Assembly: GCA_041661445.1 (NCBI GenBank)
Contig: JBAZUK010000001.1
Location: 620,001-684,000 of the forward strand
Source of the DNA: JBAZUK01 sp041661445
GTDB lineage: Bacteria; Chlamydiota; Chlamydiia; Chlamydiales; SM23-39
DNA: 64,000 nt
Direction: 5' to 3'
A model generated the notes under the pieces. The model was not told the DNA's origin. It was given only the letters and a program-made list of their open reading frames with translations, and ran no database searches. Every line of letters begins with the position of its first letter. Position 1 is the first letter of the stretch. The translations under genes were made by a program, and so were the position numbers. Of the stretch, positions 7,152 to 16,578 are shown in pieces.

Positions 7152-9545
7152 TTAAAATTGTCCGCCCATATGGAAGAACAGAGACTGTCTGTCATCATGT
7201 CTTCTCGGGTTAATTGGGTATCCCCAGCCGACTGTCATAGGTACTCTATTCATAATTTCAAGCCTTAGGCCTAAGCCGACAGATGCATTTGGGGTTTTTA
7301 TAGAGTATTTTCTTGCTGAAATGCTACCGGCATCAACAAAGAAAAAGACATCCATAAGAGGTTTGATTATTTCTTGGTTATATTCAATTGATAATAGCAT
7401 TGAAGAAATTCCGCCGCTGGGTTCGTTATTCTTTTTCAGTGTTGGTCCTAAGATATAAGGTTTGTATCCACGTACGGTTGTATCGCCGCCAAGAAAATAT
7501 CTTTCGCTGAGTGGTACTTTATCTGCGGCCAATGGACGATGAAGATGGCCAAATCTATTAATAAATTTTAAGTCGAAACGATATTTGAGAACGCCTTTGC
7601 ACCAGATTGGATAATAATAGGCATTTGTATAAGCCATTTTTAGGAAGCGATAACTTCCTCCGAGTCCAACATATTCCAAATCTAGCATAGCTCTTAATCC
7701 TTGATGCGGTTTATAAGAGTTGTCTGTTGAATCATATGATAGGAAATTTCCGTAAGCGGAAATTAAACCTTCATTGTTTTCCCTTGATTCATTAATGATG
7801 TCTTGTTTTCTTTTTGTGTATTTTTCTAACGATTCGTTATCGCCTTGTTTGCTGTGTTTAATTTTATTATCGGTCCCTCTTAATCGATATTTCATCCCAT
7901 AACTCCAGAAATTGGAGAATGGATAAGAAGCGAATAAGCTGCCGCCTAAAGTTTTAATATCATAATTTTTTGATTGCAAACTTGATTGTGTTCCGCTGAA
8001 TTCAAAGCCTGTTCTCCAAAGAGAATCTTTAAAACGCGGATCCATCCAGGTTAAGGAAAAGTTCTGCTGCTTTTTTCCATATGTGCCTTTTAATTGTAAA
8101 TATTCGCCGCCGCCTCTTAGAGCAGATGAGCCGTACTTAAACATTTTTGTAAGGCCTGTATGATCAAAATTATTTTCTGTAACATCAACTGTACCGCTAA
8201 TGCTGTCAGAAGAGCTGAACCCAGCTGCAAATGACAAATGTCCTGTTGAAGCTTCTTCTACTTCGATGTTTATGTCCCGATAATTCGGACCTAAATTTGG
8301 GTCTGAAGACTGAAGAGCATAGACATTTACGGTTTTGAAAAAGCCTAAATTTTCCAAGTGTCTTTGAGTTGATTTTAATTTTCTTGTATCAAATTTTTCT
8401 CCAGGGACTAAAAGAGCCTCTCTTAAAATAATTCTTGATTTTGTAGATTTGTTCCCAAAAATTTTGATATATCCTATTTTATAACATTCGCCTTCATCGA
8501 TATAAAAACTTACATTGTACATAGGTTCGTTTTCCATTAGCTGGGTATCATAATAAACGTTAGCTTCGATATACCCTTTTTCCCCATAAACATCTTTTAT
8601 TGCCTGTGAGGTCTGCCTTATTTTTTCCGGTGAAAACGGTTCGTCAGGATGGATTAAGATTTTGCTTAGTATTTCATCTTTAGTTAAAAGACAATTTCCA
8701 TCAAAAGTAACTTTTCCAAACCTATAAAGAATTCCTCTGTGTGCTGAAATTTCAATAATAATTTTTTTAGTTACTTTATCTTCTAGGATTTTAATATCTA
8801 CCTTTGCATCCGCATAGCCTTTGTTTTGAAGATAGTTGATGATATTCATTTTATCCTGTTCTAGAACATCTTCTCTAAAGATACCTGCTCCGGTAAGCCA
8901 GCTTAAGACAAAATTATATTTTTTTGTGACAATCTCTTTTAAAAGGTCGCTTCTTTCATTTTTTGTAAATCCTTCAAATTTTATTTCTTGGACTTTTCCC
9001 GATTTTCCTTCTTTTACATAAATATCGATAATGACTTCATTCTTTGGAAGGTAGTTCTCTTTGTAAGTTACCTGTGATTCAAAAAATCCTTTTTTAATAT
9101 AGAATTCTTTGACTTTATCAAGAGCGGTGTTGAAAGTAATTTTATTAAAAACCGCAGGAATTTTTAGTTCCATTTCCTTTTGGAGTTTTTTTGTTTTAAC
9201 CAGTTCATTACCATGCCAATTTATTTTAACAATAGTAGGTCTTAGCCAAATTTTTATAGTAATATATAGTTTATTATCTTCCTTAAGATCAAAGTTAGGT
9301 TCAATTTTGTCGAAATCTTCTGCCAGCTTTTTTATATCAGAATCAAATGTGTTTTGAGAAAATAAAGCGCCCTTTTGAGTAATTAATCTTTTGGTAAGAG
9401 CATTGGTGTTGTAAGATGAATCTATAGAATTTTCTATTATTATTCTAACATCGCCGATTATTTTGTTCTCAAAGACATCTTCAGCGAATAAAAACGAACA
9501 TAAAAAAATAAAAACACAGCTGATTGTTGAAAAAAATTTATTCAT
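7152..9545 (-). CDS. bamA: Outer membrane protein assembly factor BamA (Omp85)
   Basis: A 797-residue Omp85 protein that inserts beta-barrel proteins into the outer membrane. Signal peptide at 1-21 (NKFFSTISCVFIFLCSFLFA), then five POTRA modules (about 30-430; e.g. the VQEIKFEGFTKN and YRFGKVTFDGNCLLT strand starts), then the 16-strand barrel domain ending in phenylalanine (MGGQF). The conserved VRGY loop motif is present (TTVRGYKPY). Length is typical. First gene of the bamA-ompH-lpxD operon; a good promoter lies in the 66-base gap behind recR. Confidence 0.96.
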   Translation of the reverse strand: MNKFFSTISCVFIFLCSFLFAEDVFENKIIGDVRIIIENSIDSSYNTNALTKRLITQKGALFSQNTFDSDIKKLAEDFDKIEPNFDLKEDNKLYITIKIWLRPTIVKINWHGNELVKTKKLQKEMELKIPAVFNKITFNTALDKVKEFYIKKGFFESQVTYKENYLPKNEVIIDIYVKEGKSGKVQEIKFEGFTKNERSDLLKEIVTKKYNFVLSWLTGAGIFREDVLEQDKMNIINYLQNKGYADAKVDIKILEDKVTKKIIIEISAHRGILYRFGKVTFDGNCLLTKDEILSKILIHPDEPFSPEKIRQTSQAIKDVYGEKGYIEANVYYDTQLMENEPMYNVSFYIDEGECYKIGYIKIFGNKSTKSRIILREALLVPGEKFDTRKLKSTQRHLENLGFFKTVNVYALQSSDPNLGPNYRDINIEVEEASTGHLSFAAGFSSSDSISGTVDVTENNFDHTGLTKMFKYGSSALRGGGEYLQLKGTYGKKQQNFSLTWMDPRFKDSLWRTGFEFSGTQSSLQSKNYDIKTLGGSLFASYPFSNFWSYGMKYRLRGTDNKIKHSKQGDNESLEKYTKRKQDIINESRENNEGLISAYGNFLSYDSTDNSYKPHQGLRAMLDLEYVGLGGSYRFLKMAYTNAYYYPIWCKGVLKYRFDLKFINRFGHLHRPLAADKVPLSERYFLGGDTTVRGYKPYILGPTLKKNNEPSGGISSMLLSIEYNQEIIKPLMDVFFFVDAGSISARKYSIKTPNASVGLGLRLEIMNRVPMTVGWGYPINPRRHDDRQSLFFHMGGQF

Positions 9546-9576
9546 TATTAAACCTTTATTATTTAAGTTGAAATCA

Positions 9577-9606
9577 ATTATAAAAAAATATCTGCAATAA
9601 AATCAA
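9577..9606 (-). promoter_or_regulatory. Promoter for the bamA-ompH-lpxD operon
   Basis: Reading leftward, TTGATT (9606-9601) and TATAAT (9582-9577) are separated by 18 bases. The -10 is perfect and the -35 matches at five of six positions except the last two (TTGACA consensus). It lies in the 66 bases between the recR stop and the bamA ATG, leaving a short leader. Confidence 0.6.
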
Positions 9607-9611
9607 CAAAG

Positions 9612-10205
9612 CTAAAAATTTTGTCTTCCAATTAAAGCCTGTGCTAAAGTCCCGCCATCAATATAATCTAAACTTGTCCCCATAGGAATTCCAAAAGCGA
9701 GCCTTGAAATATTAACATTAAAATTATTCAATTCTTCTTTAAGATATAACGAAGTTGCATCGCCTTCAACTGTGGAATCTAAAGCAATTATTACTTCTTT
9801 TGTGTTATTCGCGCTAAGTCTGTCTTTAAGACGTTTAATGTTTTCTAAGTCAATTTCTTTGCCTTGAATAGGTGAGATCAAAGTATCGATAATATGATAA
9901 AGTCCTTTATACGATTTTGTGTTTTCAATCAAATATACGTCTTTAAAAGAAGAAACTATACATAATTTGTTTGTATCACGATAATCTGCATTACATAAAT
10001 GACAAGAATCATCATTCATCAAGCATCCGCATGTTTCACAATAAACAATGTTATTTTTTAAATCTTTGAAGAGATTAGATAATTCAAATAAATCACTATT
10101 CTTCCATTTGATAAGTTCAAATGCAAACCGTTCTGCTGTTTTAGAGCCGACCCCTGATAATTTCCTTAGAAAACTAATTAACTTGAAAAGTTCTTTAGGA
10201 TACAT
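9612..10205 (-). CDS. recR: Recombination mediator RecR
   Basis: A 197-residue RecR, which works with RecO (and RecF) to load RecA at gapped DNA. Layout is canonical: helix-hairpin-helix at the N-terminus (LSGVGSKTAERFAFEL), a four-cysteine zinc finger near residues 57-72 (CETCG...CHLC), a Toprim domain (CIVSSFKDVYLIE onward, with ALDSTVEGDATS), and the C-terminal Walker-B-like segment ending in LAQALIGRQ. In chlamydiae recR sits next to bamA/omp85 as here, divergent from fabH. Confidence 0.95.
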   Translation of the reverse strand: MYPKELFKLISFLRKLSGVGSKTAERFAFELIKWKNSDLFELSNLFKDLKNNIVYCETCGCLMNDDSCHLCNADYRDTNKLCIVSSFKDVYLIENTKSYKGLYHIIDTLISPIQGKEIDLENIKRLKDRLSANNTKEVIIALDSTVEGDATSLYLKEELNNFNVNISRLAFGIPMGTSLDYIDGGTLAQALIGRQNF

Positions 10206-10607
10206 TCTTCAATCGATTGGTTTTTTTAAAACTATTTTCAATATAGCAAAGAAAGTATTAGAAATGAAAGTTAAAAAAATAGTTATGGAAAAAAACAGAT
10301 CCATAAGAGTCTTGTTAATATTATTTTTTTAATAAAGACAATCTAGTCCATTATATTTTCTTAAAAAAATTTATAAAATGACTTTTAAAAAATAACTTTA
10401 CATGTGTTTGGAAACTTTTAAAAATCAGTTTCCAATTAACGATAAAATCTATTTTATAGGATTTGATATATTTTTTTTTGAATTGGTGCTATAAATTTTT
10501 TTAAAGTTTTTTAGATAATAATAAAAAGCGGTAGTTATACCTTTGCTTTTTAGGCTTTTTTTTAGTAAAATGGATTTCATAGTGTTTTAAAAAGGTGATA
10601 TATTATT
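10206..10607. other. 402-base intergenic region between recR and fabH
   Basis: Divergent region holding the promoters of recR and the fab operon. No gene, tRNA or terminator is evident. It is very AT-rich with several T-tracts. The only convincing site is the fabH promoter at 10543-10571. Confidence 0.6.
10543..10571 (+). promoter_or_regulatory. Promoter for the fabH-fabD-fabG-acpP operon
   Basis: TTGCTT (10543-10548) and TAAAAT (10566-10571) are separated by exactly 17 bases, a good sigma-70-class match. The predicted start near 10578 leaves about 30 bases of leader with AAAGGTGAT just before the GTG start. Confidence 0.55.
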
Positions 10608-11600
10608 GTGAGTATTGCAAAAATAATAGGTTTAGGAACTTATTTGCCAAAAAAAGTTTTGACCAATGCAGATTTAGAGAAAATGGTTGATACTTCTGAT
10701 GAATGGATAACAACTAGAACAGGAATTAAAGAAAGAAGGATAGCTGAAGAAGAAGTTACATCCGACATGGGGTATTATGCTGCACAAAATGCTATCGATG
10801 ATGCCAATGTTTCCGTTGATGATATAGATTTTATTTTAGTAGCGACACTTACTCCAGATTATATTTTTCCCTCTACTGCCTGTTTGATTCAAAATAGATT
10901 AAAAGCGATTAATGCTGCAGCATTAGATATTCAAGCAGCCTGTTCGGGGTATGTTTATGCTCTTTGTCTTGCCAAGGCTTTAGTGGAATCTAAAACATAT
11001 AAAAATATTTTAATTATAGCTTCAGAAAAATTGTCCTCTATTGTTAATTATAAGGACAGAACGACTAGTGTATTATTTGGTGATGGTGCCGCGGCAGCTG
11101 TTGTCAGCCTAAAAGGAAAAGGACTGGAAATTGAAAGCACTTATCTTGGAGCAGACGGCAGTGCATCGAATTTGTTAATACTTCCTGCAGGAGGATCAAA
11201 ACTTCCCGCATCTTTTGATACTGTAAAAGACCAAAAACACTTTTTACAGATGGAAGGAAAAGAGGTTTTCAAACATGCAGTAAGAAGAATGCAGCAGGCT
11301 ATTGAAAAATGTCTGAGCAATGCAAATTTAACAGATCAGGAAATTGCCTGGATCATTCCGCATCAGGCTAATGAAAGAATAATAGAAGCTATTGGAAAAA
11401 GGTTTTCACATTTGCCCCAAGAGAGAATTTTCAGAGAGGTTGTCCAAAAGTTCGGCAATACTTCCGCATCTTCTGTGGGAATAGTATTGGATATTTTGAA
11501 AAAGAGAAATGTACTAAAGAATAAAGATAGGATTCTTCTAACTGTTTTTGGTGCAGGTTTTACCTGGGGTTCTGCAATTTTGAGAAACAATCTAGAGTAG
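10608..11600 (+). CDS. fabH: 3-oxoacyl-ACP synthase III
   Basis: A 330-residue KAS III, condensing acetyl-CoA with malonyl-ACP to start fatty acid synthesis. The catalytic triad is intact: Cys112 in AACSGYVY, His252 in IIPHQAN and Asn284 in FGNTSA. GTG start, chosen because AAAGGTGAT lies seven to eight bases upstream and the protein then begins at the conserved SIAKIIGLGTYLP strand. First gene of a four-gene fab operon, three bases before fabD. Order fabH-fabD-fabG-acpP next to recR-bamA matches chlamydiae. Confidence 0.97.
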   Translation: MSIAKIIGLGTYLPKKVLTNADLEKMVDTSDEWITTRTGIKERRIAEEEVTSDMGYYAAQNAIDDANVSVDDIDFILVATLTPDYIFPSTACLIQNRLKAINAAALDIQAACSGYVYALCLAKALVESKTYKNILIIASEKLSSIVNYKDRTTSVLFGDGAAAAVVSLKGKGLEIESTYLGADGSASNLLILPAGGSKLPASFDTVKDQKHFLQMEGKEVFKHAVRRMQQAIEKCLSNANLTDQEIAWIIPHQANERIIEAIGKRFSHLPQERIFREVVQKFGNTSASSVGIVLDILKKRNVLKNKDRILLTVFGAGFTWGSAILRNNLE

Positions 11601-11603
11601 GTT

Positions 11604-12527
11604 ATGAAAAAATTTGGTTTCATTTTTCCAGGACAGGGGTCCCAAGAAATTGCAATGGGAAAAGATTTTTATGATAATTTTCCGATATCGAGAGAAATTT
11701 TTGAAAATGCAAATGATATCTTAAGATATTCGCTCACTGATGTTATTTTTAATAGTTCAAAAGAAAGTTTGGATTTAACGCAAAATTCTCAATTAGCCAT
11801 TTTTGTTAATAGTGTTTCCATTCTAAAAGTATTAGAAAATCTTTTTCCTAAAATATATCCGACAATATGTGCCGGATTAAGTTTAGGCGAGTACACTGCT
11901 CTTTATGCTTCAAAAAAAATTAGTTTTGAGGACGCTGTTCTGCTTATTAAAAAAAGAGCGACACTTATGGATGAGGCATGTAAGTTAAATAAAGGAACAA
12001 TGGCTGCTGTGCTTGGTATGGAAAAAGAGGATATTATTTTGGCCATCAAAGAAATACCCGATGTTTGGATCGCAAATTTAAATACTCCGAAGCAGATTGT
12101 CGTTTCAGGGAAAAAAGAATCGGTCGAACAGGCTGAAATAGTCTTAAAGGAAAAGGGAGCTAAAAGAGTAATTGTATTAGATGTTCAGGGAGCTTTCCAC
12201 TCTCCATTTATGAAGTATGCTGAGGAGAATCTAAAAAATGAAATTCTTAAAGCAAGAATAGTATCAAGCGATGTCGATATCGTAATGAATGTTTCCGCTT
12301 CTGTTGAGCATGATCCTGAAATAATTAAAACAAATTTGATAAAGCAGATTACGTCATCTGTCAGATGGTATGAATCTATTAGAGAAATGGATCACAAAAT
12401 CGATTTTTTTATAGAAATGGGTAATGGAAAAACTTTATCAGGCATGAATAAAAAGATTGAAGTTAAAGCTAATAGTATATCCATAGAAAAGGTTAAAGAC
12501 TTAAAGGAGATTGAAAAATGCTTTTGA
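11604..12527 (+). CDS. fabD: Malonyl-CoA:ACP transacylase
   Basis: A 307-residue transacylase that moves malonyl from CoA to acyl carrier protein. N-terminal FIFPGQGSQ is the family signature; the nucleophile is Ser93 in GLSLGEY and the catalytic histidine His199 in GAFHSPFM. The GNGKTLSGM segment near the C-terminus is also conserved. Length normal. Its last ten bases overlap the fabG start, indicating coupled translation. Confidence 0.97.
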   Translation: MKKFGFIFPGQGSQEIAMGKDFYDNFPISREIFENANDILRYSLTDVIFNSSKESLDLTQNSQLAIFVNSVSILKVLENLFPKIYPTICAGLSLGEYTALYASKKISFEDAVLLIKKRATLMDEACKLNKGTMAAVLGMEKEDIILAIKEIPDVWIANLNTPKQIVVSGKKESVEQAEIVLKEKGAKRVIVLDVQGAFHSPFMKYAEENLKNEILKARIVSSDVDIVMNVSASVEHDPEIIKTNLIKQITSSVRWYESIREMDHKIDFFIEMGNGKTLSGMNKKIEVKANSISIEKVKDLKEIEKCF

Positions 12528-13270
12528 TGAATAAAAAAGCTTTGATTACGGGAGCAAGCTCTGGCATAGGATTTGAAATTGCTAAAACTTTTATTAAAAA
12601 CGGTTGTGATATTGCTATTTTCGCCACTAATAAAGATAAGCTTAATAAAGCTAAAGAGGAATTGGAATCTGTAAAGATTGATGGCAGTCAAAAAATATTA
12701 TCAAAGATAGTTGATGTTTCGAATTATAACGATGTCGAAAAAGCAATTCTTGAAATTTTAAATGAATTTTCAAATATTGACATTTTAGTAAATAATGCTG
12801 GAATTACCAAAGATAATTTATTAATGAAAATGTCCGAAGAAGATTTTGATAGAGTAATTGCAGTAAATTTAAAATCTATTTACAATACATGTAAAGTATT
12901 AACGCGACCCATGATAAAAAATAAAAAGGGAAAGATTATTAATATTAGCTCTGTTATTGGGCTTATTGGAAATGCTGGGCAGGCAAACTATGCAGCTTCG
13001 AAAGCTGCTATTTTGGGATTTACGAAATCATTGGCAAAAGAACTAGGATCAAGAAATGTTTGTGTAAATTCTATTGCTCCCGGATTTATTGAAACCAGTA
13101 TGACTGAAGTTTTGACTGAAGAAGTTAAAGAGCAGATGTTAAAAAGTATTTCTTTACGACGTTTTGGGTCAACGCAAGATGTTGCAAATCTAGCGCTTTT
13201 TTTAGCAAGTGACATGTCTGATTATATTACGGGACAGACTCTTGTTGTAGATGGCGGAATGGTAATGTAG
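12518..13270 (+). CDS. fabG: 3-oxoacyl-ACP reductase
   Basis: A 250-residue short-chain dehydrogenase reducing 3-oxoacyl-ACP with NADPH. Cofactor motif GASSGIG near residue 12, NNAG at the central strand, catalytic Ser-Tyr-Lys with Tyr158 and Lys162 in NYAASKAA. Two in-frame ATGs are possible, 12518 and 12527; AAAGGAG ends eight bases before 12518, so that start is used, giving a ten-base overlap with fabD. Third gene of the fab operon. Confidence 0.96.
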   Translation: MLLMNKKALITGASSGIGFEIAKTFIKNGCDIAIFATNKDKLNKAKEELESVKIDGSQKILSKIVDVSNYNDVEKAILEILNEFSNIDILVNNAGITKDNLLMKMSEEDFDRVIAVNLKSIYNTCKVLTRPMIKNKKGKIINISSVIGLIGNAGQANYAASKAAILGFTKSLAKELGSRNVCVNSIAPGFIETSMTEVLTEEVKEQMLKSISLRRFGSTQDVANLALFLASDMSDYITGQTLVVDGGMVM

Positions 13271-13304
13271 AATTTTTTTTATAACAAATAAATAGTGAGG
13301 AACT

Positions 13305-13547
13305 ATGACATTAAAACAGGAAGTTATTGATATTATTGTTGAGCAGCTTGGTGTAGATGCTGCAGATGTAACCCCTGAGAAGTCTTTTGTTGAGGATCTG
13401 AATGCGGATTCTTTGGATTTGACTGAACTCATAATGACCTTTGAAGAAAGGTTCGGTTTTGAAATTTCTGAAGAAGATGCTGAAAAATTAAAAACAGTTT
13501 CTGATGTAATAAAATACATCGAAGAAAAACAAAAAGAAAATTCTTAA
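13305..13547 (+). CDS. acpP: Acyl carrier protein
   Basis: An 80-residue acidic four-helix carrier. The phosphopantetheine site is Ser36 in the DSLDLTE motif, to be loaded by the AcpS encoded at about 25.6-26.0 kb in this window. GTGAGGA precedes the ATG. Last gene of the fab operon, 34 bases after fabG, and followed at once by a terminator. Used for fatty acid synthesis and as acyl donor for LpxD. Confidence 0.97.
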   Translation: MTLKQEVIDIIVEQLGVDAADVTPEKSFVEDLNADSLDLTELIMTFEERFGFEISEEDAEKLKTVSDVIKYIEEKQKENS

Positions 13548-13553
13548 AACCTA

Positions 13554-13584
13554 TTATAAAGCCGACTTTTGGTCGGCTTTATAA
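13554..13584 (+). terminator. Terminator of the fab operon
   Basis: Perfect hairpin: TATAAAGCCGAC (13555-13566), loop TTTTG, GTCGGCTTTATA (13572-13583). The GC core is GCCGAC/GTCGGC with an A/T lower stem that supplies the U-run. It begins seven bases after the acpP stop. Confidence 0.85.
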
Positions 13585-13717
13585 TATATCTTCATAAAAA
13601 TTTATTTTTAAAAAGCATTCTATAAAATTAGTCAAAAAATTATTTGATCTATTAATAATTCGATATTATTTTAAATCGAATTTCTTGGTATAATAGCTTT
13701 GTATAAACTTATAAAAG

Positions 13718-14953
13718 ATGAGAATGGACAATAAAGTTTGTTTTAAAACAAAATTTTCACTTCTTTTAATGAATTTAACTGAAGAGCCACTGCTAGCTTT
13801 TTATACCTTTCTTCCCTTTATTTTAAGGAAGGAGATGGGGATCAATGCTTTTCAGTTGTCCTTGTTTGTAATGTTAAGACCTGTTTTGTCTAGTTTAACA
13901 TTCTTCTGGAGCCTTGCTTTAAACAAAAAAAAGAATCCTAATTTGCTTAAAAATAGCATATTAGCTTGGGTAATTGCCAGAATCCCTTTTGTCTTTTTTC
14001 CAATTTTTAATAACTTTTATTACATATTTTTTGCAGCAGGAATATATCAGTTGTTTTATAAGGCAGGACAGCCAGCATGGAATGAGATTGTAAAAAGAAA
14101 AATCATAAACCAGAAATTAAGAGAAAATATTTATTCGGTATTTTCATGTTTTTCATATATTGAAAGTATTGTTTTTGGCCTTATTGCAGGACATTTTTTA
14201 GATAAGGGGACCTTTAACTGGAAGCTTGTTTTTTCCATTTCAGCATTAGTCGGGTTAAGTTCGATTTTTATCCAAAGAAAAATTGAGGTTCCTAAAAGCA
14301 TTAATAAAGAAAATCAGATAAATGATAAAAAAAGTATTTTATCACCGATCGGCGATATATTTAATTTAATTAAAACAAGAAAAGATTTTTTGGATTTTCA
14401 AATAGGTTTTGCTATTGGCGGGTTCGCTTTAATGTTAATTGCTCCTGCTTTTAATATTTTTTCAAACGATGTTCTAAATTTATCTTATAAAAATATGATG
14501 AATGCGCGATTGATCACTATGGGCCTTGGTTTTGTTTTTTCAACGTATTTCTGGAATAAGGCTTTAGAAAAAAAATCAATTAATTATTTAACAAGTTTCG
14601 TTTTACTCGGCTTTAGTTCGTATATTATGTTTGTTATATTATCCAAATATTATCTGCCATTTTTTTATTTGGCATTCTTCTGTTACGGAATCGCTCAAGC
14701 AGGAAGTACGCTTTTTTGGAAGATATCTCCAATGATATTTTCAAGAAATCAAGACAGTTTATTGTTCACTACGACAAATTTGTTTTTTTTAGGAATTAGG
14801 GGCCTTATTGCGCCGATTTTTGGTTTTATTCTCTGTAATGTTTTAAACTTAAGTCTTGTTTTGTTGATCGGATGTTTTATTTCATTATATGGCGCCTATT
14901 TCATGATGAAATTAAGAAAATCAGTTGTTCTATCGGAAGACGTTTCTGCTTGA
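13718..14953 (+). CDS. MFS-type membrane transporter, substrate unknown
   Basis: A 411-residue integral membrane protein with about 11-12 hydrophobic segments in two halves around a charged central loop (IEVPKSINKENQINDKKS, near residue 190-208). The layout fits the major facilitator superfamily. The N-terminal segment LTEEPLLAFYTFLPFILRKEMG and the AGQPAWNEIVKR loop resemble uncharacterised MFS proteins seen in chlamydiae, but I cannot name a substrate. The ATG at 13718 has no clear ribosome-binding site; a second ATG is two codons in. Stands alone downstream of the fab terminator; its 3' flank is a 519-base gene-poor stretch. Confidence 0.75.
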   Translation: MRMDNKVCFKTKFSLLLMNLTEEPLLAFYTFLPFILRKEMGINAFQLSLFVMLRPVLSSLTFFWSLALNKKKNPNLLKNSILAWVIARIPFVFFPIFNNFYYIFFAAGIYQLFYKAGQPAWNEIVKRKIINQKLRENIYSVFSCFSYIESIVFGLIAGHFLDKGTFNWKLVFSISALVGLSSIFIQRKIEVPKSINKENQINDKKSILSPIGDIFNLIKTRKDFLDFQIGFAIGGFALMLIAPAFNIFSNDVLNLSYKNMMNARLITMGLGFVFSTYFWNKALEKKSINYLTSFVLLGFSSYIMFVILSKYYLPFFYLAFFCYGIAQAGSTLFWKISPMIFSRNQDSLLFTTTNLFFLGIRGLIAPIFGFILCNVLNLSLVLLIGCFISLYGAYFMMKLRKSVVLSEDVSA

Positions 14954-15472
14954 GCTGATTACTCTGGAATAGAATTCTTTTGAGAAGTTTGTTTTATTTT
15001 GAAGCTTATCTTAATGTAAATCTTTTCTTTAATATTTAGCCTTATTTTCCAGCGACCTATGCAATAATGCCATGGCCCTTTAATAAATTATAACGTTATG
15101 ATTACAAGAATTTTACAACTAATCAAATTAATTAGTTTAAAGGATGTTTGTTATACTAGAAAGATCTGTTTTTTTTCTTCCCTTAAATATTACCGTTTTG
15201 CATGGTCAGAATTGATAAATTAGCGACCAAATGTCTTTTTTATTTTTCTTAACGCTCTTTTTTATCTTTTCTTTAGAAAATCAAAAGCTATGCCGATTAT
15301 TTCTCAGCGATTTATGCATTGAATCCGTTAGTATTTAAAAGAGGTGATATATTTCGTTTTTTTGTTAAAAATTAATTTTAGTTTGACTATGTTAATTAAA
15401 ATTGATTTATAATATAATTAAATTATAATAATTGTATTTTATCAATAAATAAAGTAATAATATTATTTTAAT
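14954..15472. other. 519-base gap with an imperfect direct repeat
   Basis: No gene seen. Segments at about 15021-15088 and 15265-15342 align: both start TCTTTTCTTT and share TTATTT(..)CAGCGA(..)TATGCA with about 18 of 22 matching bases in that core. This may be the remains of a duplicated sequence. The 100 bases before the M48-like gene are almost pure A/T. Confidence 0.35.
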
Positions 15473-16558
15473 ATGGCAATGTCTTTAACTAAGTTCGTCA
15501 ATGTGAACATTCCAGAAGGTTATAATATATCTTCAAGAGAGAAAGAACATATAAATAATTTAATTAATGAGATTATTCAAAAATGGTTGTCAAAGTATCC
15601 AAGTGTTGTATTAGGAAATAAGAAAATAAACAAGATTACAGTGAATTTTAATGGCAGTGTTATGCCTTCTCTAAAAACTATATATACTATGAAAGCTTAC
15701 TCATTATTCGAACAAAATGAACTAGTATTGCCATTAACGTATCTTAATGCATTATTGGAAAGATCATCTTCTTTACAACAAACTAAAGATGCATTTTTGC
15801 AAAATCCTCAAGATCCAAAAATAAGACAAAATTTAATAGAATATGCTAATTCAATAAAAGATCCTCGCGATCGCTTAACGTTTATTTGTGATTTAATTGA
15901 ACCTATACTTACCAAAAATGAAGCGATATATGCCATTTCACATGAAATAGGTCATCTTATAGCAAAGAATTTAGTTCCGATTGTGAAAAAATCAAATTAT
16001 AATTGGAAACGAATAGGAATAAGACTTTTAAAATCTATTATTTTAAATTCAGTTGCTATATCTAGTACCATACTAACTTGTAAATATTTACTTTCATTTC
16101 CTACAAGAAAAGTATTATCAGATGAATTAATTGCTAGCATTGCATTAATAGTTGTTATCATAGCCGAGGGTATTATTGGTTTTCATGCTATAAATGTTGC
16201 TAAACGTGCAGTTTTGCTTGGGAATTTTAAAAGAAGTCAAATAGAAGAAAGATTTGCAGATACTCTAGCCGATGATACCCAATTTATAGAAAGTGCGATC
16301 TCGTTCTTTGAAAAACAAATCAGTCTTCAAAATGCTTTTTCAAAAATCAATTTTAAAGATTTTTTTGATGAGATGGCGAAAGGTGATGTGGAAAAGATGT
16401 ATGAAGAATTTTATCCGCCACATCAAGATCCTCATGGTTCAAATGAAAAAAGATTAGAAACTTTAAAAAGTCTTCTTTCATACAGTTCAGAAAAAAGAGC
16501 GGATGAAGCTAAAAAGTTATTGATTGAATTACAAAAAAATCCAGGGATGCTAATTTAG
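15473..16558 (+). CDS. M48-like membrane metallopeptidase
   Basis: A 361-residue protein with a zinc-peptidase HExxH motif, HEIGH (His157, Glu158, His161), followed by two membrane segments (about 180-206 and 220-240) and then EERFAD starting at Glu258, whose glutamate is in the right place to be the third zinc ligand as in M48 proteases (Oma1/HtpX type). A C-terminal region with PPHQDPHGSNEKRLETL resembles the processed end of M48 proteins (DTHPSxxxRI). Probably an inner-membrane quality-control or secreted host-directed protease; which one is not clear. Sequence identity to HtpX is low apart from motifs. A decayed tandem copy lies immediately downstream. Confidence 0.65.
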   Translation: MAMSLTKFVNVNIPEGYNISSREKEHINNLINEIIQKWLSKYPSVVLGNKKINKITVNFNGSVMPSLKTIYTMKAYSLFEQNELVLPLTYLNALLERSSSLQQTKDAFLQNPQDPKIRQNLIEYANSIKDPRDRLTFICDLIEPILTKNEAIYAISHEIGHLIAKNLVPIVKKSNYNWKRIGIRLLKSIILNSVAISSTILTCKYLLSFPTRKVLSDELIASIALIVVIIAEGIIGFHAINVAKRAVLLGNFKRSQIEERFADTLADDTQFIESAISFFEKQISLQNAFSKINFKDFFDEMAKGDVEKMYEEFYPPHQDPHGSNEKRLETLKSLLSYSSEKRADEAKKLLIELQKNPGMLI

Positions 16559-16578
16559 AAATTATTAGATTAGATGAC

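Noticed and set aside
7130..7198. The longer ompH start at 7198
   Set aside because: It overlaps bamA, has no ribosome-binding site and would bury the clear signal peptide that starts at 7129.
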